Source: Akebia trifoliata
Taxonomy: Eukaryota; Streptophyta; Magnoliopsida; Ranunculales; Lardizabalaceae
Assembly (NCBI GenBank): GCA_017979445.1
Contig: CM030717.1
Coordinates: forward strand, 20,943,288-21,007,287
DNA: 64,000 nt
Direction of reading: 5' to 3'
The notes below the pieces were generated by a model. It was not told where the DNA came from. It did no database searches and saw nothing but the letters and a program-made list of their open reading frames with translations. The position numbers and the translations under genes are program-made. Position 1 is the first letter of the stretch; each line of letters starts with the position of its first letter. Shown here piece after piece: positions 34,145 to 44,790 of the stretch.

Positions 34145-35660
34145 TGTAGACACCCCATTTTTTCACTCGCCTGATTAATCAACTCGTCAACCCGATCGCG
34201 ACGGTTCCCAACAATGGATGGTTATTCCAATGATCTGTTTGTTGCTAGATATGTTTCAGAAATTCGGATGAGGTATCTCAAACTAACAAAATTATAGAAA
34301 TCACGCTATGCTAGGAAAATATAATCCTAAAAGCCTAGAAATCATCATTTTTCAAACAAAAAGAAGCTTCAAGATAAAAATCACTAAAAAATTACCAAAT
34401 TATCAAAATACCCCTAACCTCAAAACATCCCTAGAGCCTACATTATGCTTAGGAAAATCCTTTCAAACACATCAAACAAGAAATCGAAACCAAATAAACC
34501 ATTTTGCCAATTTTCACAAAATTCGACAAAATTATGAAAATACCCCTCATAAAGTTCATGGTCATTTTCCACAAAAAATTTCATAAATGACACAAACCAA
34601 TATTTCTATTGAATTCCTTACGAAAAATCGATTCCAAAACATCCTGAAACATTGAAAAATGACTTAAAACACAAAAAGTTGTCTCTGAGGGCAAAACGAT
34701 AATTTTACAATTTTAATAATTAAAATTTTCAAAATTAATAATTAAAACATTAATTAATGTAAAGTGAAATCCTAATTAAAATTAAAAAAATTTAAGTCAA
34801 GTCAATAAAGTAAAACTTAAGTAAAAACCCTAATCAATCTAATAAGACCAAAGTCAAACCATAACCCCAATAGAATTCTAATTAAACTCTAAAACTATTT
34901 AAAAGAAACATAATTAAACTCTAAAACTATTTAATAGAATTCTAATTAAACTCTAAAACTATCTAAAAGAAACATAATTAAACTTTAAAACTATTTAAAA
35001 GAAACATAATCTAACTCTAACTCTATCTAAAAAGTTCTTAAAAAAAACTATGAATAGGGGTCTCTACAACCTATTTTCGTATCAAAAAGAAAATCCTAAG
35101 AAAAGTAGGTCAAGAAACCTCCCCAACCTTCCCAAAATCCTAATTTTGAAGTCTTGACTCCTTACCTAACATCTATACCCTAATTTTAGCTCAAAAAACA
35201 CCCATAAACCCTTCTAAAATATCCAAAAATCCATCAAAAAAATAAAAAAAACACCCAGATCTAGGAATAAAATACTTCATCTTAGAAGATCAGAAGCGGA
35301 TCTAGTGACGGAAACGAAGCAATGAATCTCTCCGTCAGTTCTGAGCGAACCATTGTTGCGATCATCAAGGTAAACCTTTTTATTTTTTTTATCATTTTAT
35401 TTATTTGTTTTAAGTCTTTTAGCAATGTAATCTTCTTTGGGGAATAGTAGAGACTGGCGTTTGCCAGGCGGGGTTGGTGCCTAATACCTTCCAACCCCGC
35501 AACGTGATCCCCAAACCATAATTTTTCTATTCGTAGATTAGTTATTTTTATCTTTGTAGGGTCAATATTCGGTTCCTAGACCGTAATAACTAGGTGGCGA
35601 CTCCCAAACTTCAAAAATCAAAAGTGGATCCGCACACCTCACGAATCCAATGCGCTTTCA
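34145..35660 (+). repeat. T4 5' LTR
   Basis: TGTAGACACCCC...TGCGCTTTCA, 1516 bp. An AT-rich internal stretch (34860-35030) repeats AATTAAACTCTAAAACTATTTAA-like units, the counterpart of the T1 LTR repeats. R/U5 landmark: GAGACTGGCGTTTGCCAGGC near 35450. Confidence 0.9.
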
Positions 35661-35661
35661 A

Positions 35662-35679
35662 TAGCGACTCCACTGAGGA
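35662..35679 (+). other. T4 primer binding site (tRNA-Arg)
   Basis: TAGCGACTCCACTGAGGA, one base after the LTR, differs from the tRNA-Arg complement at three positions, all G-to-A. Confidence 0.85.
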
Positions 35680-38645
35680 TTATTGAGGATCAAACTTGAA
35701 AAGCCCTAAGTATGGGAACATTGCCTTTTAGACCTAGTTTTGTTTAATTTTAGTTTATTTGATTCGTTTATTTTTGGGATTGTATTATATTCTCTCGGCA
35801 TCATTTTTAGCATATTATTATGGAATATTATTTGCTATGATTCAATTTAGGGTCGTTTGGGATGATCCTAAATAATGCAGGATATTAAGAGGATGATGAT
35901 GTGGAAAAATGGGTACCCATTTTTATTCGGATTCTATTTAGGGTTTGTACTATTCTTTATTGTTATCATTTGGTTCGATTTTGGATACTTTGATTTGGCA
36001 TATAATTTTTTTTTTATGGTTTAATCTAGGGTCATTTGAGATGACTCTAAACAATGAAATATTCAAATTGACATATGAATTGAGGATAGAATGATGCTGA
36101 AATTAATTATAAAAGTTTGGAGAGCATACTCTTAGATGTTTTTTTTGTGGTCCCAATTAAAGGTCGATTTGGGAGACTCCCAAATGATCTAATGGTTTAA
36201 AGGAAAATAATAAGGTAAACTGGAATGAAGGTTCTTGGATCATAAAGATTTTTCTTAAATAAAAAAATAACTATTTATTTATTTATTTTTATTTTTAGTT
36301 TTTAGTTTTTTTATTTAATTTTTTTTTAGGGTACATGCATTGATCTTTGATAGTAAATTTTTTTAAAAGAATTTTAAAAAAAACGTTTTAAAAAAAAGAA
36401 AAAAAATGTTTAAAAATAATAATAATAAACGTTAAAAAAAATGTTTAAAAATATAAAAATCATTTTTTTAAAAAATTTTTAAAAAAAAAAGTGAACGATT
36501 ATCATCATATCCTCGATTCAATATTCATTAAAATCTCAAATTATTTTGAGTCACCCAAAGTGATCCCCAATTGGACCATAAGGAAAATTTTTGTGACTAT
36601 CTCAATATTTGATCAATGATTGATATTATTTCCATGCTATTATAATTGATTGATTATCATTGCTCTTTGTTTCACTTCCTAGATTGATTGCTATTAGATA
36701 TGCTATGATCTTGGTTGTCATACACTTTGATGTTCATGTCTTGATGTGGATCTCGATGCTATGGATTTTATGTGATGTCCATATTTTGATTGGTTTGATC
36801 TGGCCCACGGGCCCATTTGTTTGAAAAAGGCCCCGGGCACACCCCACCCTGTATTGCACACACCACAAGCATGTTTACTATTTTTCACGCTTGCATGTCC
36901 CAATATAACCAACGTGGCACTAGTGCGTGGTCCGGTCTCTTCAGAGATGCAACGTCATTCATGAAAACCACAACTCCAGTCACGTACCTTAAGGTATATC
37001 AAATTGGGGCATCAGTACCATCTGATCAGGTGACTCTGAAAGGTATATCGATGCACCCAGGCTGAAGTGACCTGAGCCTTTGACCTATTGTGAGCCACAT
37101 GGTCACATGCCCTGTTTGTCGACGCAGTACTAGTACGTGGTCGGTCCCCTTGTAGGATGCCAAACCATTTATGAAAGCTACAACTCTTGACTCGTACCCA
37201 TAGGTATATCAAAGATGATCTAAGTATATCAATTGCACTTCTTGGTCAAAACCAGTGCTTAAGCGAGATCCTGCTCCGATGTACTACGATACTAGGAGGA
37301 TAGACTACGTCTATTCTAGAAAAGAGGTGATTTAAGAGTGCCTTTGCTCAAGCATCGCGCGTCACCTTTGATCTGACGATTAAATTGGCTGCTTTTGGCT
37401 TAAGAGAAATGAGTTGAAGTTTTAGATTATCACATATACGGTATATCAAACCAAGTCACCACGTACCGTCTGATTGAGTACGCTCGAGAGCTATATAGGT
37501 GTACTTGGGCAAGGGTGGCCAAATAAGAATGCATTGCACATAATAAGCTTAGATTTTAGAAACCTCCCTTGTAGGTTACGACTTGAACTTATCATGGGTA
37601 TTCCCAGGTTATTTATTGAATGGGACCTTGTGAATGATGAATGTATGTGAATGACGAGATCAGAATGTATGTGAATAATGAGATCAGAATGTATGGTTGT
37701 CCTCAAGGATTAAATTTTTTTTATTTTACCTGATTAAAATGGGTGCACCGACCCAATAAAGAATCTATTTTTTGCAATAATTCATAATAACCCAGTCCAC
37801 CTCAATCCAACAATCATGATGGGCCAGGCCATTTAAAGCAAAATAGAAATCAAATTCTTTTCTAAATTCAAGTTTCAACCCATTTTCAAAGAAGAAAAAT
37901 GGTTTACAAAAGGAAAGTATTTTCCAGGAAAAATATTTTCCAAAAGAAAAAGAAAATAAAGGAAAAATGATTTATAAAAGATCTATTTTTGCATGAAAAA
38001 TTTTATAAATATGTTTTTACCAAAAATCTATTTTTTACATAGACCTTGGAAAATTATCAACATATGTTTTTCTAAAAAGAAAATGATTGTAAAAAATGAT
38101 CAGATTTGTGAAAATTATTATTCAATAAAAATATTATTTTTCAATAATTTTCAAGAATGCAATAAAATTATTTTCGTTCTGAATAATTATTGAATGGATG
38201 AATTGTTTAACGGATTGGTGCACAGAATTCAATAAAATCTCAAGATTTATTAAAATCTTATCAAGGGGGTAACACTGAAACTAGTTAAATTCACCTTTAA
38301 TGAGTTTTAAGGGTTATCATTGCACCTAAGCTCAATCGTTCACCATTTTACTAGGGTCAGTAGTCCTGTCAGTTAAAACAAACGTCAATATCAAGTCAAC
38401 AATCATAAATGCCTCAAAATTTCTCAATATCGTCAGTTGTTCCCTGAAGATCATCATGCCTCAATCTTATTGGTTGTAGGCAATGTCTCAGTCCTCAATC
38501 CTAATCAAGCTCGTTGTGGGTAGTTGTCTTGAGTTTTCATGAGTTATTTGAGTTAGCTCGAGTCAAATTTTTCAATGTCCTGTTTTCTTTAGATCGAGTC
38601 TACTCTTTTTCTATTAAGTGAAGTTAATTTGTCAAATCTATAGAG
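35680..38645 (+). other. T4 untranslated leader
   Basis: Long leader without a supported gene. It contains a T-run/A-run stretch at 36270-36490 that could fold. It has two copies of a roughly 100-bp block (about 36905-37000 and 37125-37213: ACTAGTGCGTGGTC / ACTAGTACGTGGTC through GGTATATCAAA) and the shared module. Its second half matches the T5 leader (42438-43635). Confidence 0.7.
37229..37375 (+). other. Shared structured leader module, T4 copy
   Basis: Stems: GCACT (37235-37239)/AGTGC (37254-37258); GATAGAC (37299-37305)/GTCTATT (37309-37315) with loop TAC; GAGGTGA (37324-37330)/TCACCTT (37362-37368). The surrounding 226 bp (37214-37439) are bounded by perfect 11-bp direct repeats GGTATATCAAA, and the T5 leader lacks this segment, with a single GGTCTATCAAA at the same point. 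Confidence 0.68.
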
Positions 38646-39020
38646 ATGTTTGTCGTCCCATCTGAATTTGATTGGATAAAAGAAATTTTTAAATACCTCG
38701 AGTGCATTAACAAATTAATTAATAATATGATAGATCTCTCTTCTGAACAAGAAGATAAGAGTCGAGCTCAACTTTTAATCAAGAAAGCAAAGGTCATTGA
38801 CCTCAAAGTAGAAAATAATTCCTAAGATAGAAACCATCATATCCCTAGAGGAACACGTAGGGGATAATGAATTTATTCAAAAATTTCAAAAGACTTGTTC
38901 GTGTGGTCTGATGAGGATATGTTAGGTGTGAGCTTGGGTATTGTCTGACACGGAATAGATACTGGCTTGAGAAAATGAGATCAAGGAAGATGTTACAAAA
39001 TGTATCAGTGCTACAATGCT
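38646..39020 (+). pseudogene. T4 short coding head joined to pol
   Basis: ATG at 38646 opens a short frame with PSEFDWIKEIFKYL that ends by a stop near 38823. It is followed by a decayed pol-head stretch (nucleotide match to T5: ...GAACA.G..GGGATAATGAATTTA). The same head is at 43636 in T5, where ATG-GCG-TCT-ATC starts it. I do not recognise the first 50 residues; they occupy the usual gag position. Confidence 0.55.
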
Positions 39021-39760
39021 CAAAATGGTAGAGCTCCTAAAATAGATTACCATTATCAGACTAATACAACAGTTGAAACAGTATTGATCTCTGATAATGG
39101 GTCGTACATCAAAACTTAGGTCATTACTCTATGTTCAAAGTTTAGTATCCAGCATCAAAAATCATCCCCCTACGTTGTCAAACTAATGGAAAGGTTGAAG
39201 CAGCCAACAAAAAATCTCAAAACAATCATTAAGAAAATGTGTCAATCACACCGGGATTAGTTAGAGAAGTTACCATTCACACTACAGGGGTACAGAAACA
39301 ATTTTACCAGTTGAAAGGGAAATCTCATATCTAAACCGGATTAAAGGTAAACAACCTAGAAGTTCTGTACCAACTGTAAACTTATCATAGAAGAGTCACT
39401 TGCACGTTTGACAAGAAAATCAAAGTTTACGACTTACAAGTCAAGGATTTAACCATCAGACTTCAAAGAAAATTGAGCACTCATCTTCGACCATAAAAGG
39501 AAGTCTGAATTCAATTGCAGAGATTCATTCATGAAGAAAATACTACCTAAAAAAACCATCAGATTTCAAGATTATGATAGAATTGAACTACTAGAGTCAA
39601 CCAACCTTGACCAGATCAAGCGGTACTATATTTACGGAGGCCATCTTTGGCCGAATCAATTTTCCTGCTACCTAGTTCAATATTTCCTTTCTCAACCCTT
39701 TGCAACCTTTAAAAAAAATGCATTTTTCTTTCTCAGCTCGATCACCTAACCTAGGGGAGG
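39021..39760 (+). pseudogene. T4 integrase remnant
   Basis: Decayed catalytic-core pieces: LISDNGSYIKT (second catalytic Asp) and, in another frame, QTNGKVEAANKK (catalytic Glu). The C-terminal part is better kept: MKKILPKKTIRFQDYDRIELLESTNLDQIKRYY (39531-39635), the Tat integrase end. It corresponds throughout to T5 44041-44790. Confidence 0.8.
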
Positions 39761-40467
39761 GAAGAATTCGAATTACGTTTTGGTCTAATCCCAAAATTCT
39801 GAGGTACGTAGGCAACCTGAGAAGTTACTTCACGCCCGACCACATCAAAATAAAAATAAATAAATTCACTTACAAAAATAAAATAAAATAAATATATTGT
39901 CAAATAGGGAAGAAAGTTTAAAGAAAAAAAATGCCACATAAGAGGCATTCGGGTTTTTGAGCCTTAAAATTTCTTTCTTTTTATACCTAGTCTTAAGCTT
40001 ACCCATGAAAGTCCTCCTAAGTACTATGCGAAAAAGTTAAGGTAATAAAGCATGATCAAACAGTAACTCCAGAAGTTCAGAAGGGAAGAAAAATTAAAAA
40101 AAATGAAACCTGCTAAGGTGAAAACTCGAAAAGGACGACTTAGGCAAAAATTAAGAGAAGCTCGCAACGTTGAAAATCTGAAAGGACGATTTTGGAAACA
40201 ATTATATCAAGAAAATAAAGAAAATAAAGCTCGCTAGATTGAAAACCTGAAAAGGCAATTTAGGGAAAAGGTAGAGCAGGCTCGCTAAATCAAAAACCTG
40301 AAAAGACGATCTAAGCAAAAGTTAGAGCAACGAAGAAAAATAGAAGAAAATCTTCATAGAGTTGAAAAGCTAAAAGACGGTTCGAGTCGAAACATCTGAA
40401 GTCCGAAAAATCAAGTTCAACACCCAGCTTAAACCAAGCAAAGACTTAGAAGTCACAAGCATCGTAT
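39761..40467 (+). other. T4 post-integrase region
   Basis: Contains the conserved block around ACGTAGGCAACCTGAGAAGT (39811-39830), and tandem units with GAAAACCTGAAAAGG and TTAGGCAAAAATTA (40100-40340). It breaks off at about 40467 and joins directly to the middle of an LTR, so the rest of the 3' region and the LTR start were deleted. Confidence 0.7.
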
Positions 40468-41146
40468 AATTAAACTCTGAAACTATTTAAAAGAAACATA
40501 ATTAAAAATCTAAAACTATCTAAAAGAAACATAATTAAACTCTAAAACTATCTAAAAGAATTTTAATTAAACTCTAAAACTATCTAAAAGAAACATAATC
40601 TAACTCTAACTCTATCTAAAAAGCTCTTAAAAAAATCTATAAATAGGGGTCTCTACAACATATTTTCGTATCAAAGAAAAAACCTTAGGAAAAATAGGTC
40701 AGAAGCCTCCCCAACTTTCTCAAAACCCTAATTTTGAAGTCCTAACTCCTTACCTAACATCCATACCCCAACTTTAGTTAAAAAAAACACCCAGAAACCC
40801 TTCTAAAACATCCAAAAATCTATCAAAAAAATTAAAAATACTCAGATCTAGGAATAAGATACTTCATCTTAGAAGATCAGAAGCGGATCCAGTGACGAAA
40901 ACGAAGCAAGGAATCACAAGTAAGGAATATCTCCGCCAGTTCTGAGGGAACCATTGTTGCGATCATCAAGGTAAATTTTTTTATTTTTTTTATTATTTTA
41001 TTTATTTATTTTAGGTCTTTTAGCAATGTAATCTTCTTTGGAGAATAGTAGAGACCGGCGTTTGCCGGGCAGGGTTGGTGCCTAACACCTTCCAACCCCG
41101 TAATCAAAAGAGGATCCGCGCACCCCGCGGACCGAGAGCGCTTTCA
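40468..41146 (+). repeat. T4 3' LTR, 5'-truncated
   Basis: Matches the second half of the 34145-35660 LTR, ending GAGAGCGCTTTCA. Relative to the 5' LTR it lacks a stretch of about 110 bp after CTTCCAACCCCG and has an extra short duplication near 40905-40930 (GCAAGGAATCACAAGTAAGGA). Confidence 0.85.
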
Positions 41147-42437
41147 AGTATGTTTTCTTTTAACCCACCTTAAGACTTGTTCCTTCTTTCCTTCCTTCTT
41201 CTTCTATGCTTTTTTGAGTCCTTGGTGAGTTATGAGAGTGTATTTTTAAAGTGAAAAATAATTTAGGAGGATGAAATTTGAGTAAAAGAGAGTTGAAGGA
41301 AATCTTTTTTAGTCTTAGGAGGTGAAAATGATATTTATAGGGATGAAAATTTATTTTTGAAGGTAAAATGGGGTGAAAAGATAGAATAGTAAAGAATGGA
41401 ATGGGTTTTGAGTGTGAATGGTGTAAAATTAAAAGTTGAGATGAGGGTATTTGTGGGATGGGGGGAAATGGATAGTTTTTTATATAAATGATTTGGATCT
41501 CCCAAACCCATGTAGGTTGAATATTTTGTGAGGTGAAATGATGTGGTGTTTGGTTGAAAGAATAGGATTGAGTGTGAAATGGGATGAGTAGGTGTGGTAT
41601 TTGATTAAAAGAATAGGTTGTATAAGGAGTTAAGTGATTAGGTTTTGGGGAGGGTGGAGGGGATGGTGGCAAGTATCCAAAGGGCATGAAGATGGAGTGT
41701 TAAGGTGAGTTGATTGGAGGAAAAGGATGTGGGGACGGATTGTAATAATGGGTTGAAAGTGAATGATGAAGGAAGGTGTTGGTTGTGATGCGAGTTGGTA
41801 GTTGTGTTAGATAAAGGTGATGGATTAAGTTTATGACTTAGAGTGTGGGGGGTGTTTTTTTGGAGAAAAGTGATGGGTTTGGTTAGATAAAAAAAATTTC
41901 AGGTGATTTGTGGTGTGGACAAATGTCCATTTGATGATCAAAAGTTGATTGGTTGATGTGTATAATGGTTTGTGGATTTGAATTGATGTGGGCTTTAATA
42001 TGTTGGGCTTAGGGTTTTAGGAAGGTTTTAAGTTATTTAGAATTTTTTAGGATTTATATTAGGATAGGGCTTAATGGGTTGGAAGTAAGTGGGTTTTAGG
42101 GTTTGGGTTGTATGGGATTAAGGTTAAGTTAGGTTGAATTCATTTTAGGGTGAGATGGAAAATTATTTTTTTAGGGAATTGAAAGTTGGTGGGCTTTAAG
42201 CGGGCTTCGGGTAATATAGAATTCAAGAATAGAATGGTAAAAGACGAAGGAGGTGGGGGGTATGCCAAGTCTCATTCTAAGTCTATTAGACTTTTAGGGT
42301 CTTAGGAGCCTTCGAATTGATCAAAATGCCATGCTTTGACGATTTGGGCTTCTCTGGCCCATTTGCGAATTTTATTAGAAAAATATATATTTTTGGGTCC
42401 TTTCAAGTGAGGGTCCGTTCAAATTGGGGTGTCTATA
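41147..42437 (-). repeat. T3 5' LTR, 5' portion
   Basis: Continuation of the T3 LTR beyond T4. On the minus strand it begins at 42437 with TATAGACACCCCAATTTG, i.e. the TG start decayed to TA. With 33454-34144 the LTR totals about 1.98 kb. The plus strand is G-rich; the apparent 175-codon frame on the minus strand at 41160-41687 is low-complexity Pro/Ser/His and not considered a gene. Confidence 0.78.
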
Positions 42438-43635
42438 GCTACAACCCTAAACTTGTACCTATACGGTCTATCAAACCAAGTCACCACGTACCATCTGATT
42501 TAGTACACTCAAGAGGTATATAGTTGCACTTGGGCAAGGGTAGCCAAATAAATTGCATTGCACGTAATGAACATAAAATCTAGGAACCTTCCTATAAGTC
42601 ACGACCCAAACTTATCATGGGTATTCCCGGGTTGCTCTACTCAATCCAATAAAAAGTTAAGTAGGTGGATCAGTCCACATCGCTCAAGTTAAACCCGTAA
42701 TACCGGTCCAACCCAATAGATGTAACCGAAGAGACATGCCAATCAATATCAAGTTAAACTAATTAGCCCAATTGGTAAATGGACCTTATGGATCAACACA
42801 TGGACCGGTTGAATTAATTGGCTTAAAAATATTGGATTAAGTGATTCAAGTAGAACATTCTGATCCATTGGATCGAACCCGCCCAAACTCAAATGGGTAC
42901 ATAGTCCCAATAACTTTGTCTTGGCCAGTTTAATTCAATGGACTGAATATTTCGTATTTAACAAGATCGGGATTAGTAAAAAATCATATTGAGGGGTATA
43001 CTGATAAACACAACCTAGATCTTACTTTTTGAAGATCGTACAAACCTTAATTATGGTTAGAAATTTTCTAAAATTCCTGATCAATTGGCAAATCATCTTC
43101 ATGTAATATTTTTTGCTCGAAATATTTCACCAGTTAGAGATTTTGAATCTAAAGGGTTAACTTAACAAATGCTATTAAGAATGGCCTTTATTTTTAATTG
43201 CTAAAAACCTACTCTCGGGTTTGCAATTAAGAATTCACCTTTGATGGGGTCTCAAGTTATCATTGCGCTTAAACTTAAGCATCCACCGTCTAATTGGGGT
43301 CATGAGTCTAGTCGGTTAGAATGAACAGCCACCAAGTCAACAATCATAAATAGCCCTAGAATTTAAACTCGTAGAGATCCACAAGATCCTAACAGTCTTC
43401 ACCATAGAATCTCTCAACATTGCCTGATATTACCTGAAGATCACAGTGCCTCAGTCATGTTGCTTGGAAACCATGTCCTAAGTCCTCAGTCTGTAATCAA
43501 ATCCCATTGTGGGTATATGTCACTAGTCTTGTGAGTTACTTGAGTCCAATTTTTATCAATTAAATGTCATATTTTTTTTAGATCGAGTTTGTCCTTTTTA
43601 TTTCTATTGAGTCAAGTTAGTTTGTCGAATCTGCA
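42438..43635 (+). other. T5 untranslated leader
   Basis: Matches the T4 leader from about 37420 to 38645 (for example TATCAAACCAAGTCACCACG at 42472) but lacks the 226-bp module segment. No gene seen. Confidence 0.7.
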
Positions 43636-44040
43636 ATGGCGTCTATCGCTCCATCTAAATTTAATTGAATAAAAGAAATTTCTAAATACCGAACGTATTA
43701 ACGAATTGACTAATAATCTGGAATCTAGCTTCAATGAGAGATTCCTCTATCAAGGAACCCCCTCCTGAATGAGAAAATAAATGTCATGCTCATCGTCTAA
43801 TCAAAAAAGCAAGTGTCATTGACCTTGGAACAAAAAATAATTCCTAAAGAAATTCAGATAAGAGCCATCCTATCCCCAGAAGAACATGAGGAGATAATGA
43901 ATTTACTCAAAAAATTTAAAATACTTGATCGTGTGATCCTATGAGTATATGTTGGGTATAGGCTTGGGTGTTATCCAACACGAAATAGATACTCATCTGA
44001 TAAAATGAAAATATTGATAAAGATGTTACAAAATGTATCA
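43636..44040 (+). pseudogene. T5 short coding head joined to pol
   Basis: ATG at 43636 (MASIAPSKFN, stop, IKEISKY). Later SPEEHEEIMNLLKKFK (about 43888-43935) is the Tat pol-head block preceding RT. A nearby out-of-frame LGVIQHEIDTHLIK is followed directly by GATGTTACAAAATGTATCA and integrase. In T4 the same join occurs at about 38990-39007. Confidence 0.65.
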
Positions 44041-44790
44041 ACGTTGTCCTCACTACATCTCAAGTTACAAAGTTCATTCGAGCACATATTATCAATCGAT
44101 ATGGGGTACCTTCTGAGCCAATCTCTGATAATGGATCATTATTCAAAGCTGAGGTCATCACATTGTGTTCAAAATTCAAGATCTGAAATCACAAATCATC
44201 TTCCTACCGTCCTCAGACTAATGGAGTGGTTGAAGCAACTAATAAAAAATCAAGACAATCATCAGGAAGATGTGTTAATCGCATAGAGATTGGTCTGAAA
44301 AGTTGTCGTTTGCACTTTGGGCATATCGCACCTTGATGCAATCTTCCACAGGAGCAACTTCTTACTCTCTAGTGTATGATAAGGATTCAGTCTTACTAGT
44401 TGAAATGGAAATTTCATCTCTCAGGGTCTTGATAGAAAGTCAGTTGTTACAAACTGACTAGGTCCATCAATGGTATGAAGAACTAAACTTGATCGAAGAA
44501 AAATGACTTAGAGCTCTATACCACATACAAGCTTACAGAAAAGAGTAGCTCGCACGTTTGACAAAAAGGTCAAAGCTTGCCACTTGCAAGTGGGAGATTT
44601 GGTACTCAAAGAGAATCGAGCGTATGTCTTTGACCCTAGAGGGAAGTTCAAACCTAATTGGGGAGGTCCTTTCCTCATCAAAGAAATACTGCCTAAAAAA
44701 GCTGACAGACTTCAAAACCATGATGGAATTGAACTACTAGAAGCAACAAATCTTGACCAGATCAAACGGTACTACATTTAAGGCGGTCAT
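44041..44790 (+). pseudogene. T5 integrase
   Basis: Core in mixed frames: VTKFIRAHIINRYGVPSEPI, SDNGSLFKAEVI (second catalytic Asp), SSYRPQTNGVVEATNKK (catalytic Glu), then LHFGHIA..., SSTGATSYSLVYDKDSVL. The C-terminal DNA-binding part is open (44584-44780): LQVGDLVLKENRAYVFDPRG, KFKPNWGGPFLIKEILPKK and ATNLDQIKRYY. The zinc domain and first catalytic Asp are missing. The retained C-terminal domain in both T4 and T5 may reflect where the family deletion ends and not selection. Confidence 0.85.

Larger units (their letters stand above)
34145..41146 (+). mobile_element. Tat-type deletion derivative T4
   Basis: Full-length insertion in the T3 5' LTR. It has a complete 5' LTR, tRNA-Arg PBS, long leader, a short pol-like head, decayed integrase, post-integrase region and a 3' LTR lacking its first half. 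The flanks GGTAT (34140-34144) and AGTAT (41147-41151) match at four of five bases, fitting a decayed 5-bp target duplication. Gag capsid, PR, RT and RNase H are absent. Confidence 0.85.
24680..42437 (-). mobile_element. Tat-type element T3, 5' LTR to RNase H
   Basis: Minus-strand element read from 42437 leftwards: 5' LTR (42437-41147 and 34144-33454, split by T4), PBS, repeat-rich leader, gag, linker, protease, PR-RT linker, RT and RNase H. Integrase and 3' LTR are missing at the left. Its right end abuts T5 leader sequence, so it was inserted in T5. RT has YINDMIAKF in place of the Tat YVDDMIAKS. It is the most complete element here and represents the full-coding Tat form from which the others are reduced. 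Confidence 0.85.

Noticed and set aside
41160..41687. 175-codon open frame, Pro/Ser/His-rich, minus strand
   Set aside because: It lies within the T3 LTR, has low-complexity composition and no recognisable domain; the frame is open because the opposite strand is G-rich and poor in C.
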